Part shown: positions 12,105-24,321 of the stretch, in pieces | How positions within the stretch are numbered: the first letter of the stretch is position 1 | How the letters are laid out: each line of letters opens with the position of its first letter | Assembly: GCA_963556495.2 (NCBI GenBank) | Contig: OY747712.1 | Span: 28,036,235-28,100,234, forward strand | DNA: 64,000 bases | Reading direction: 5' to 3' | From: Valencia hispanica | Lineage: Eukaryota; Chordata; Actinopteri; Cyprinodontiformes; Valenciidae | Position numbers and translations under genes: made by a program | Notes under the pieces: model-generated | Told to the model about the DNA's origin: nothing | Seen by the model: the letters and a program-made list of their open reading frames with translations, nothing else | Databases searched by the model: none

Positions 12105-15100
12105 TTGAGTCTGTGGGGAGAGAGGGAGATAGCCTTAAGCTCTGTGCGACTGCTGAAGGAGGAGCAGCTGCTCTCTGTCTCTCTCCAGGTCCGTTCACTT
12201 TATTTTATTTTCTGTTTGCTTTTCTTATTTTCTTTTCTTAACCTTTTCTTGGTTACTTTATCTACCCAGCCCCTGGAGTTTCTGTATTGGACCGGATCTC
12301 TTCTTGGATTACTTTTTTATGGACTTATCAACATGGCTTTTTGCTCAGCTGAGGATTTTGAAAAACCGCTCCACAGAATTGAGGGCATTGAAACGAAGCT
12401 ACGCCGTCTGGAAATTAATTTTGATCTCCACGCTGATTATGGACAAAATGACATAACTTTACCGTTGAATACAAACAGGGAACAGCCTATCAGCCCGGTG
12501 TTACATCGGTCTAACCATGTCACAGAGACTCCCTACAGGCGTCTGAGCGGCAGAACTCTTCACTATAATGAAGACTGGCCAGCATTAAAACACACGGAAT
12601 CATCAACACCAGCCTGTTCTCAGAGGAAGAAAAAATAAAGAAACTCCGGCACAGAGAAGGCTCTGAACCCAGAACTGCCGCTACTGCTAAAAGTAAACAA
12701 AAGAGGTTTCAGCCAAAAACAAGAGATATTTCTCCACCTGGAATCCCGCTGAAAAACAGATTCGCAGCCTTGAGTTCCCTGAAAGATGACGCAGCCCCCG
12801 GGACCAGTCAAAGCCACCAGGAGAAACCCAGCCGCATCAAACGGACACATAACAAAGTAAGAGCCCCACCAGCAAAGACTGTTATCATACAAGACGGATC
12901 AATTAATGGAATTGAGGCTTTTTGTAGCAAGAACACCAGAGTTTATAGCTGCTACAAAAATACAGTGAAAGAAATATCAGAAAAAATCCCTAAAATCTTG
13001 GACCAACATCCTGCTTTGGAAAAGCTCGTCATTCACGCTGGATCAGCAGATATCGCAAAGAGACAATCAGAGATTCTGAAGAGAGACTTACTTTTCTGAT
13101 CTCCTACAGAGACTTGATGGACTTAACGTAAACATCCTCATCAGCAGACCAGTCCCTGAAGGGAATGATGAAAGATTTAGCAGACTCCGCATGCTCCATA
13201 AATGGTTGAAGAAACAATCAGCTGAGAAGTCGTTCACATTTATTAATAATTTCAAAGTATTTGGAAGTGCTAATCATCTGTTCAAAGAAGGGATGCGTTA
13301 TCTGAACAAGGCCGGAGTAAGGCTCTTAGCAGCAAACATTTTTTCTTATCAAAATCAGAAAGCAAAACACTTGCTCCCAAAAGCTGACCTTGAGGCGCCC
13401 ATGGATATCTGAGAACAAAAACCGCAAGTCATGATGACACCACAGGACCGAACAGATAAACAACCATCAGAGATTAAGTCTTCATCTTCCTGTAACTCAG
13501 CCACATCAAATGAGTCTCCATTTAGAAACTTTACAGACAGACTGAACGAGCAAATAAAATTTGGGACACAATTAACACCTAAACTTAGACTACACCAAAC
13601 GCCTGGGACTAGTGTCAATAAGCCTGGGAGCTTCCCCCCCACTGATTATTATAGATATTTGATATTTGAGGGAACCGGGCAATAAATCCACCCCTACCGT
13701 CTCCCAGAATTCGCCCGGCACCCCTGAGGCTATATCAGTGATTATCAGCAGCAGGAAACATAAACCATTAACCATACGCTCTCATATTAAACAAAATCTC
13801 AAATTGATAACCTGTCAGACGGTTCAGCTGCCCATCATCACAATACTTATGTTAGCTTTATTAAACATTAGATCTCTATCCGGGAAGTCTTTTCTTATCA
13901 ATGACTTCATCACTGAGCATAATTTATATGGCCTTTTTTTATCAGAAACTTGGCTAGATGAAAATAACGAAACAACTGCATTAATAGAATCTAGTCCTCC
14001 AAATTACAATTTCTTAAGCGAGAACAGAAAACACAGACGAGGTGGAGGTGTAGCCACCATCTTTCACAACTCAATGAACTTTAAAAAGGTAACTCTGGGC
14101 ACGTTTGATTCTTTTGAATACCTAGCCACCCAGATAAATGAGCCCAACAAAGCTTTGTTTCTAAGTTTATATAAACCACCAAAACTTAACTCTAACTTCT
14201 TTAATGATTTCAATGACCTTCTTTCTGTAATATGTATCGACTATGACCAACTAATCATTGTGGGGGACTTTAACATCCATACCGACAACCCCCAAGATAG
14301 ACAAGCAAAAACATTAGATTATACTCTCCACAACTTCGGCCTGATCCAGCATGTCAAACAACCAACACACAATAAAGGACACACTCTGGACTTAATTATC
14401 AGCAAAGGTTTAAATATTTCCAACATCTCTGTAATTAATATTGCGTTATCTGACCATTTCTGTATTCTCTTTGAAAGTACCATCTCTGCTAAATTATCCA
14501 GCCACAGTAAGACCACTATAAAAAAGCGTTTTCTAGGGGACAGTTCAGTAGAAACCTTTAAACGTATTTATCCTTCCACCACATGCCCCTCATCTCCCAA
14601 CTCAAACTCAGTAAATAAGTTGGTAGATAATTTCCTTGCGAAAACCTCAGACATCATGGATTCCATTGCTCCAACTAAAGTGAAAGTAGTCTCAGGTAGA
14701 AAAAAGTCTCAGTGGACAAGTATTCCACTGGTACGTAGGGAAAAAGGTGAGTGTCGACGAGCCGAGAGAAAATGGCGGAAAATTCTACTCCAGGTTCACT
14801 GTGAGATCTACAAAGAGAGACTGAATAGATATCAGCTAACTATAAAAGATGCTAGGGAATCGTTCTTTTCTGAAATCATCAACAGAAACATTAATAATGC
14901 ACGGACTCTATTTGCAACAGCGGAAAGACTAACTAATCCTTTAGTGACAGTAGCCCCTGAACTAAACTCTACCAGGGCCTGCAAGGAATTTGCCAGCTTT
15001 TTCACTGAAAATATTCTAACAATTAGACGGTCAATCTGTACCTCAATATCAGACCCACAACCAGTGCAATCCCCAATCAACAACAATGTAGAGAAAATGT

Positions 15101-16270
15101 CTGAATTCCACGAATTAAACCAGAACAGCCTTGAAAAAAATCATTTTCCAATTAAGCTACTCCTCCTGCTGTCTTGATATCCTACACACAGCTTTTCTAA
15201 AGAAAGTTCTTCCTGTTATTGGGTCTGATCTTGTTCAAATAGTGAACTCATTACTGCTATCAGGTGTCTTCCCTCAGGCTTTAAAAACAGCAGTTATTAA
15301 ACCACTGCTAAAGAAGATAAATCTGGACAACACGTTAATGCAGAACTATAGGCCAATCTCTAATCTTCCATTCATCAGTAAGATTATTGAAAAAGCTGTG
15401 TTTCAGCAGTTAAATGGCTTCATAACAATGACAAACCGTTTTGATGTTTTTCAGTCTGGTTTCCGCGCTCACCACAGCACCGAGACTGTCCTCGTCAAAG
15501 TATTCAATGTCATCCGCATAAATACAGACTGTGGTAGAACCACCGTGCTGGTTCGGTTGGACCTCAGTGCAGCATTTGACACTGTTGATCATGATATTTT
15601 ATTGGAATGACTGGAGAGCTAGGTCGGACTCTCTGGTACAGTACTTGGCTGGTTCGAGTCTTACCTAAAGAACAGGGACTTCTATGTTTCAATAGGAAAC
15701 TTTTCATCAGAACGAACAGAAATCACATGTGGGGTGCCCCAGGCCTGGGGCCCCTCTTATTTAATATCTACATGCTCCCACTAGGCAAGATTATAGCAAC
15801 CAATAACATTAGCTACCATAACTATGCGGATGACACTCAGCTCTACATTACAATGTCACAAGGTGACTCTGAACCCATTCAAACCCTAAATCAATGCATT
15901 GACCAAATAAATGGATGGATGTGCCATAACTTTCTCCAGCTGAATAGAAACAAAACTGAAGTGATTATTTTTGGACCCAAGGAGGAACGATCAAGAGTCA
16001 GCACACAGCTTCAATTAATACAGCTAGAAACTACTGATCAGGCTCGAAACCTAGGTGTAGTAATGGACTCAGACCTGAACCTCCAGGGTCACATAAAGGC
16101 AATAACAAGGTCAGCCTTCTATCACCTGAAGAACATCTCTAGAATTAAAGGACTGATTTTGCAACACGACCTAGAAAAACTCATCCATTCGTTTATCTTT
16201 AGTCGAATTGATTACTGGAACAGCATCTTCACAGGTCTGCCTAAAAAGTCAATCAGACAGCTGCAGCTGA
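12105..16270 (+). mobile_element. L2-type LINE body, 5' part of a chimeric retroelement
   Basis: A long L2 with 5' leader, ORF1 and ORF2, unlike the truncated copy at 1730. It breaks off in the RT thumb region, at KSIRQLQL (about 16241-16270). Instead of the expected L2 C-terminus and L2 3' UTR it joins the 3' tail of the L1/Tx1 family. The whole 12105-16624 block sits inside one Tc1 element, which suggests it arrived as a unit. The left edge at about 12105 is approximate, set where Tc1-like sequence stops. Confidence 0.8.
12333..13412 (+). pseudogene. L2 ORF1 protein, esterase-like, frameshifted
   Basis: L2 ORF1 proteins combine a coiled-coil-type N-terminus with a C-terminal SGNH-esterase-like domain and probably act as RNA-binding companions of ORF2. 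The most likely start is the ATG at 12333 (MAFCSAEDFEKPLHRIEGI), with a charged heptad-like stretch after it. The first frame ends at 12636-12638 in an A-rich run. The esterase-like part is read in other frames: 12770-13099 (KNTRVYSCYKNTVKEISEKI, KLVIHAGSADI) and 13191-13412 (LRMLHKWLKK, LFKEGMRYLNKAGVRLLAANIF). The family's GDS nucleophile motif appears here as IIQDGSIN, so the catalytic block looks disturbed. At least two frame breaks make it non-functional. Confidence 0.8.
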
Positions 16271-16283
16271 CTTCAGAAGTCTG
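13849..16283 (+). pseudogene. L2 ORF2: endonuclease plus reverse transcriptase, frameshifted and truncated
   Basis: The endonuclease domain is continuous from the ATG at 13849: LLNIRSL (Asn), LSETWLD (Glu), VGDFNIH (Asp/Asn), HTLDLIISK and LSDHF (Asp/His). The frame breaks at about 15135-15177. The RT follows in another frame (15131-15610) with IKPLLKKINLD, NYRPISNLPFISKI, FQSGFRAHHSTET and [14 protein letters not shown]. The last part (15607-16284) has [10 protein letters not shown] (YADD at 15823-15834). Motif B, normally around PQGS, is damaged by a short deletion near 15740 ([11 protein letters not shown]). The protein ends prematurely in the thumb at the chimera junction, losing roughly the last 100 residues relative to the L2 copy at 9943. 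Confidence 0.85.
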
Positions 16284-16287
16284 ACTA
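16271..16287 (+). other. Chimera junction with short filler and inverted repeat
   Basis: L2 sequence ends at CAGCTGCAGCTGA (to 16270) and L1/Tx1 3' tail begins at CAGACTTCAATG (16288). The bases between match neither flank, and GAAGTCTG (16276-16283) is an exact inverted repeat of CAGACTTC (16288-16295). Such filler is compatible with template switching by a reverse transcriptase. Confidence 0.6.
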
Positions 16288-16624
16288 CAGACTTCAATGT
16301 TTTCCTGTGTTTTCTTTGTTCCCCTTCCTCTCTTGTATTTTCAACTCACCCTCTCTTATGACATTTTTTTTCCTACCTCTCTTCTTCATCTTCCTTCTTT
16401 CTTCTCCTTAATTTTCCGTCTCCGTGTCTATAACATCAGGAAATAAAAACCCCAACAATTCATAATAAAGATTTTTCACACATAAATCAAGCGGAGTACT
16501 ATAGCAAAAGCTGTACTGCTCCGCTTGTGAAAGTAAATCTGTTGGGCTTCTACTTGGTACTCAGACACCAATTCTGAGCTCCACACTGCCAAACAGGACA
16601 CGATAAAAAAAACAAAAAAACAAA
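16288..16624 (+). mobile_element. L1/Tx1 3' tail, 3' part of the chimeric retroelement
   Basis: This matches 9412-9743 nearly base for base, with about eight substitutions in some 315 aligned positions by eye. It includes AATAAA (16443-16448), the 3' stem-loop and the terminal ACACTGCCAAACAGGACACG followed by an A-rich tail. Having the same 3' end suggests mobilisation by the L1/Tx1 machinery. Confidence 0.85.
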
Positions 16625-16722
16625 CATTTCCTGTAGGTCTTCTCCAGGTTTGCACACAATGTAGCTGGTATTTTGGCCCATTCATCCATGCAGATCTTCT
16701 CCAGAGCTAGTTTCTGTGGAAC
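16625..16722 (-). mobile_element. Tc1-like transposon, resumed, transposase C-terminus
   Basis: On the minus strand this reads [19 protein letters not shown], the C-terminal end of a Tc1 transposase of the same family as the terminus at 11869. The Tc1 is therefore split by the chimeric LINE. The rest of the transposase is missing, so the right side is truncated. Confidence 0.75.
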
Positions 16723-16804
16723 ATAAGCAATATGCAATAAAAGGTTTATTGTTCGGTGATGTACCAGAAACATTAAAGTAATAGTAGAGGGTGCCATATG
16801 CTGG

Positions 16805-17010
16805 TTATTAGAATCAGAATCCGAATCCGAATCAGCTTTAATGGCCAAGTATGAGACATACAAGGAATTTGACTCCGGAAACTTTTCTCTCCAGTACAGA
16901 ACTTAAATAAGTGAAATAAAGAAATAAATACAAATAAATAATAAAGGATAATATATACACCAAACCGGGGTTATTTTACAGTGAGTATGTACAGCAGTGC
17001 AGAGTTATAG
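16805..17010. repeat. Dispersed fish repeat with GAATCAG core
   Basis: AGAATCAGAATCCGAATCCGAATCAGCTTTAATGGCCAAGTA-type sequence followed by ACAAGGAATTTGACTCCGG is a widespread teleost interspersed repeat. I cannot assign the class. An A-rich AAATAAATA stretch follows at about 16905-16945. Confidence 0.5.
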
Positions 17011-17966
17011 TTTATTGTTATGTTATGTTATTATGCCCCTTTCTTCAATTTCTCTTTTTACTGTGTTAGGTATGTCGGTCCTACCTTTTTCAGAATGAAA
17101 AGAAGCCCTTTGCTTTTATACCAACCATGTTTCAGGTTGTTAGTGGCTTCAGAGAGAAATAAAGATAAAGAAAACTGATATGCAACAGTTACGTACACGG
17201 GTATGAAATATGGATGCAAAGTAGGTACAAAATACTTACATAATGTCAAAGGAATTGAATTGAGCAGGAGCCATAGGTGTCCTCTGAGCATTTAATGATG
17301 ATTTATGCAATGAATTAATCCATTTGTATGTGCATGCCAAACTGTATATGAGGAAAGAGAGTAAACAGTTAAACTGTTGTTGTGACACAGATAGGTAGGT
17401 TTTGGCTATGGATAATTATTAATAATTGCTTAGGGCAGTTATGAATAAGATTAATAATTTTATGTCAAAGTTACCAAGTTTGGGGCACCATCCTGGGATT
17501 CAGGAAAATATTAATAGCCAAATAGGTCAGTCTGTTATTGTTTATGGTTACCTGCCTGATAAGACTGAGGTAATTAAACGATAGATCAAAAAAAGAATAA
17601 GTTCTTGGTGGACTTTAAGCAGTAAGTTACTACATATGTATGTAGAATAATAATAAACCACTTTCCAAAATACAAGTGTATTGCAAAAAGAATTAGATTT
17701 TCAGTCAAAATACTTTATTCAACAAACTCACTAAGCTAGTAACACACAACTGATATACTAAGTAAAAGAAGAATGAATAATAAAACTAATTACTAAAAGT
17801 AAAACAGTAAAATTGAAAAATATGCAATGAAGTAAAATCCATATCCAATAAATTGATTGTGATGTCACAGTTCGGTATGAATATGTATGCTTAAAGACCA
17901 AGACTTGTATCGAATAGTTTTGGGAGTGAACCTAAGTTAGTCTTAAACTAATCACAATTAGTTTAA
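17011..17966. other. No gene recognised
   Basis: AT-rich sequence, nothing identifiable. The phrasing of some stretches (17400-17650) suggests old repeat material but no family could be named. Confidence 0.45.
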
Positions 17967-18337
17967 CGTGCCCCTGGCATGAAATTAGCATTTTTTGAGT
18001 TTTTGGTCATATTTTTTAGTTTCCCCAGCCTGCCAATGTCCCCTAAGGGGTTAAATGACCAATTAGTGTTTCCTTTGTCCCCGGGTATGTCTGCCAACAT
18101 AGTGAAATTAGCACTCAGAAACGGGCTGTTTTGCAGTTCGGCATATGACCACACGTTTCGGCATATGACGTCTTTGAGTTCCAGCCAATTACCCCCTTCT
18201 CTGAACTACACTCTCCAAGTCCCTCCCCCCGCGGCGCGTATTACAACCTAAACAATGAGAGCTACGGTAAAAGGCAAACAACAAACCGACAGCATGAAGT
18301 CCAGATCGCATCGACACTGTCCTCCCCACTGAAAAGC

Positions 18338-18539
18338 TTGTGGGTGGACTTTATTTATGCAGGGAATGTACCCGACAGACTCCCGAAGCGCGTGGTCGTT
18401 TGTGGCAAACATTTCTCTGACAAATGTTTTATTAACTTGGGACAATACAGCAGTGGATTCGCAGATCGTCTTAAACTTTTACCAGGATCAATACCAACTC
18501 TCCGTGAACCAGCAAATATCCCTATACAAGTAAGTATAT
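18338..18539 (+). pseudogene. THAP zinc-finger exon remnant
   Basis: THAP domains are C2CH zinc fingers that bind DNA in several transposases and host regulators. This open stretch has the C-terminal half: a WVDFIYAG segment, VVCGKHFSDKCF with the C-x2-H ligand pair (Cys 18401-18403, His 18410-18412), then FADRLKLLPGSIPTL, the hydrophobic AVPTLF-like end of THAP domains. The first two cysteines should lie upstream (about 18250-18330) but are not in the same frame, so the exon is broken. It ends at a good splice donor (CAA then GTAAGT at 18540), suggesting the parent gene was spliced. No catalytic domain follows within the element. Confidence 0.65.
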
Positions 18540-18595
18540 TTCTGCAATAATGTCCTTCAGCTGTTATATAACAGTGGGTCCCACACATATAGACG

Positions 18596-18641
18596 AATCT
18601 GTGGCGGTGCGCCACAGATTAAACTCCAACCGCCACAGATT
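18596..18641. repeat. Perfect hairpin plus third copy of the same arm
   Basis: AATCTGTGGCG (18596-18606) and CGCCACAGATT (18610-18620) form an 11-bp perfect stem with a 3-base loop. The same CGCCACAGATT occurs a third time at 18631-18641. It lies inside the THAP-bearing element, just after its splice donor. Confidence 0.7.
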
Positions 18642-19384
18642 CAACACCGACCAAAAAATAAATAAAAAACACCGACCATCACATATTGCGTTTCTTTTTT
18701 TCTTTTTTACGTTATTTAAAACATGCAGCGTATTCGCCTTTCCCTGCTCTCTCTTTGTCTCTCTATCACTCACGTCTCTCTTGCACACACACACACACAC
18801 AGCCCCTCCCCTCCGTGCACAGCACATCTGTCTGGATCACCTATGGAAGACGTCCTCTACCTTTCTGGTTCCTCCTCAGGTGCCTCACTGTCCGGATCAG
18901 ATTCTGGATCAAATTAAAACGCCATTACAGTAGCCGATAACTGAGCCATTACTGTCGTGGTGAAGCTAGAGACGTAATGAGGACGGATGGATGTGTGGAT
19001 GGATGATCAAATATTTTATTTGGCCTGTAATTTGTAAACAGATTTTTGTTCAACAAACAGTATAATTAGGCCTAAACCTAATTACATTTCATAAATAATT
19101 TTGTAATTTGGGCAATTTGTGGTGCCAAATGCACGTCTGTCAATGTTTCATCAGATGTGGACGTTAGAGACTCAATTGACAATAGAGGCGCATGGCTTGG
19201 GCCCCGCCCACCAAAACTCGTCGTTCTGTGCTAATGCTAAAAGAAGGGCCGCCTAGAAGGGGCTGTAATTCTATAACAAGGCTGAGTTACGGCAAACGAT
19301 CCTTTGATACAGTATTAAGGTACTTAGAGTGTGACTGAAAAGGGCCCAAACGTCGCGGGGAATTTCATGCCTGGGGCAGTTTAA

Positions 19385-21436
<2,052 letters not shown>

Positions 21437-22034
21437 GGTCGTTTCCTTGAAATGAACCTGCAGCTGAGTCACGGTGATGACCTTACACAGCATAGAGGCT
21501 GCAGTCCTGCTGCGCCGAGAAGGCGAGAGGAAAATATGATACATCAGGGACATTATAGTCTCTGTGGCTGCAACTCTATCAACTTACAAGACCATTAAGC
21601 AAGGACAAAGTGCACATCCTCTGCGCTAAAGTCCATTCACAGATCATATAAAAGGATATATGGTTCATGTAATGGTGTTTGATAAGCACCCTAAAATGAT
21701 CATTGTTGGCCTACAGTGGCCTTGTTGGCATAATGCTGGTTTGCATTTCAGAGAGGGATTAAGTCTATACTCTGCAGTAAATATGTATTCTCTAACATTG
21801 TGTAGGAACTGTTTTCCTTTTAAAAATACTATGCCTTTTTCTTTTTTCTGCAGCACTGGTACATGAACAGCTGCATAAATTATTACATAAAATTAGAAAT
21901 GACTTAAGGAATGCCAAGACTTTATGAACTGCACAATCTGGTCCCTAAGTAGACACACGGAAAACACAAATTATATTAGAGTTTTACCAAAGAACACAAA
22001 TGCCACCCCCCCCTTTTTTTATTTCAGTTTTTGA
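21437..22034. other. No gene recognised
   Basis: Ordinary AT-rich sequence between the microsatellite and a SINE. Confidence 0.5.
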
Positions 22035-22384
22035 ATGTGAGCTCAGTTGATTGCATTGTTGCCTTGCAGCAAGAAGATTCTGGATTGGAATCCCAAACTG
22101 GGGCCTTTCTGCGTGTAGTTTGCATGTTCTCCCTGTGCTTCCATGGGTTCTTTATACATAGCTTACTCCCACAGTCCTCACAGTTTGATTAATTGGTCTC
22201 TCTACATTGCCTTTAGGTGTCTGTGTATGTGTCTGTGCGTGTGTGTGTGTGCATGGTTGTTTGTCCTGTGTGTCTCCATGATGGACTGGCGACCTGTCCA
22301 GGGTGTACCCTGCCTCTTGCCCAATAACTGCTGGAGATAGGCACCCCCTCGGGGATAAGTGGGTATAGAAAATGGATGGGTGAA
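22035..22384 (+). repeat. tRNA-derived SINE, near full length
   Basis: The 5' end has a tRNA-like promoter: a box-A-like GAGCTCAGTTGATTGCA and a box-B-like GGATTGGAATCC spaced as in tRNA genes. Next come the shared family blocks GTTGCCTTGCAGCAAGA, GTTTGCATGTTCTCCCTGTG, GGCGACCTGTCCAGGGTGTA and AACTGCTGGAGATAGGCA, and an end in GAAAATGGATGGG. A GT-rich stretch (22216-22250) sits in its middle. Other copies are at 44735 (interrupted), 30297 (tail only) and 58823 (decayed). Confidence 0.75.
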
Positions 22385-22757
22385 TGGAACTCCTAAGGTT
22401 GTTTCATTTGTTTAATTTGAATCCTGCGCCCATAATGACATATATGAATATTTTACACACTAGAACATTTTTTATTAGTGGCTACAGAAGTCAATCATGA
22501 AAAGCAAAGCTGAAGATAAAATTTTAAGTAAGTGAAGAGCACTATGAAAAACAAATGGAGAAACTCAGACTTTAATGAAAAACTGTTGCTAAATCTTAGA
22601 GTTTCGATCTGAAAATATAAATTTTAAAGCTTTTTAAAACCTTACAATCCTAAGACTCAAGTAGCAGTTAAACTGTCTAAATATTGTTTGTAACATGGTC
22701 CTTCCACATTTTTCATGCTTAAACTCATAAGTCAAACTCATCCAAACTCAAATTTCA
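22385..22757. other. No gene recognised
   Basis: AT-rich spacer, nothing identified. Confidence 0.5.
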
Positions 22758-23946
22758 GAATTTGATCGGCTCCATCACCTAGTAGGGGTGGGTGGCCTTT
22801 GGTTTGGTGGTGTGGGACATTATTGCTGATGTGCGGGTTTTTGGGGTTAGGGGCGTCTGGGGGAGGTCCTCGGAGGTGGGATGGCTAGGTGGATCAAGTG
22901 GTGGGTCCCATGGCCCCCGCCTGCGGCAGGGCTTTGGTGGCCATGGGTGGTAACTCCTGGTGGCTGCATGCAGTGCCTCCAGGGAGTTGCACTGGCAGAC
23001 ATGGGTTACTGGCCTGGTAGCCATGCTGCTCTTGGGTGGGTCTGGGGTGGGCTTTGGTGCTTGGGGTTCTGGGGCACCACACCCCTTGGCTGTGGTCCTG
23101 CCTGGGGGTCGGCCAGTGTGGGTGTCTCTGTACCCTGTGCCTGTGTGTGGGGGTCATGGTCGGCCGGTGGCCGGCATATGCTGCCGTTTTTCCCCCTCTC
23201 TGGCATCAACACCATACTCAAGCGGGAGGAGGGAGGCTAGAAGTCTTTCCACACCCCTGTTTGCTATTGGCCATCAGGGGTTGGGATGAGGAACAGTTGG
23301 TTTGGTCGGGGCCTGGGCTGGTGGGCTCCTTCGCCACTGTGTGAGCTTTGGCCGTCCACCAAATGAGGGGCCTATTTCCCCTCCCTGCCGGTGACTGATG
23401 CCTCTACCCCCCGGTGCATTGGTGGCTCTCTGTTACCGGGGCTTGGTGCTCGGGTTGCATGCCAGTTCATCCCTGGTGCCTGCCTGGCCGGGGCCAGGTG
23501 AGCTGGGGTGTAGGTCGGCTGCCGTGCCTCTTTGGGAGAGGCTGGTTTGGGCATTGTTTGATGGTAGCTGTTGGGTGGCTCGGCGGGGGTCGGGTCCGGC
23601 ATCTCCGCTTGGTCTCCTGTTCAGTATGTTTTGTGCTTGGTCAGTTCATTGGTGGATTTGGTTGACCTTGGTTGGATGCTTGGTCTTGGTGCTCTGCGGT
23701 GTGTGGGAGTGAGATTCGGGAGCTGGTTGAGTTCGGTGTCCGGGTGTTGGCTGGTCTTGGCCTGGAGATGCCGTCCATCCGCTGGGGATATTGGTATGGG
23801 GCGGGGGGGCCATTGGGATGTCGGCTGTGGGAATTGGCCTCAGGTGGCGACGGCATGTTGGCCATCGGCTGGCGGCCCTCGTCGGCCCTCATCGCCCGGT
23901 CCTTGGTCCGGTCCCTGCATTGTGGATGGATGGATGGATGGATGGA
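22758..23946 (+). mobile_element. L1/Tx1 3'-UTR fragment with GGAT tail
   Basis: This starts with TTGATCGGCTCCATCACCTAG, the end of ORF2 and its stop as at 6990-7009. It follows the G-run-rich 3' UTR of that LINE in diverged, shortened form to about 23920, in the same orientation. It lacks the terminal AATAAA, hairpin and A-rich tail. Instead it ends at GTCCCTGCATTGT followed by GGAT units (23927-23946). Its long open frames are by-products of GC-rich composition. Confidence 0.75.
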
Positions 23947-23956
23947 ACCTTTAGAG

Positions 23957-24321
23957 TAGAGGTGTCAAACTCTCCATTTTGGGCCACATCAAGATCATGA
24001 ATGTCCTTAAAGGGCCAGTTGTGGCAAAAAGTACTGAACAAACTATCTTTAATAAAACGTTAATGTATTAATAAATATCTGTCTCCCCATTTGACGAGTA
24101 CTACTTAGAATTAAATAATACTGAACATCTTTTCACAATTATGTGATTTAGGACTATTCAAATAAACACTGATTTGATTTGACAGAAACAATAGTACTTA
24201 GGTGCACATAAATATAACTAAAATGTTCTATTTAAATGGTTCTCTAGAGTTTAGAGGGCCACATAAATGGCTATGGTGGTGGTATGATCCGAGTCTGAAA
24301 AAACAATGATTGAAACCCCTG
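23957..24321. mobile_element. hAT-like miniature element
   Basis: The left end TAGAGGTGTCAAACTC and right end ATTGAAACCCCTG are imperfect inverted repeats of the CAGRGGTGTCAAAC type common in hAT miniature elements. Internal blocks GGGCCACATC and AGGGCCACATAAATGG also fit. The presumed 8-bp duplication (CTTTAGAG and CTTTGATG) matches at only 5 of 8 positions, so the boundaries are tentative. Confidence 0.5.

Larger units (their letters stand above)
17967..19380 (+). mobile_element. TTAA-flanked inverted-repeat transposon with THAP remnant (Kolobok-like?)
   Basis: The ends are a 20-bp inverted repeat: 17967-17986 (CGTGCCCCTGGCATGAAATT) against 19361-19380 (AATTTCATGCCTGGGGCAGT), matching at 17 of 20 positions. 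TTAA flanks both sides (17963-17966 and 19381-19384). TTAA targets plus a THAP zinc finger are features of the Kolobok superfamily. P-like elements also carry THAP domains but make 8-bp duplications. At 1414 bp with no transposase core it is an internally deleted, non-autonomous copy. Confidence 0.75.

Noticed and set aside
22881..23954. Several 80-127-codon frames
   Set aside because: Shadow frames in a GC-rich LINE 3'-UTR fragment.
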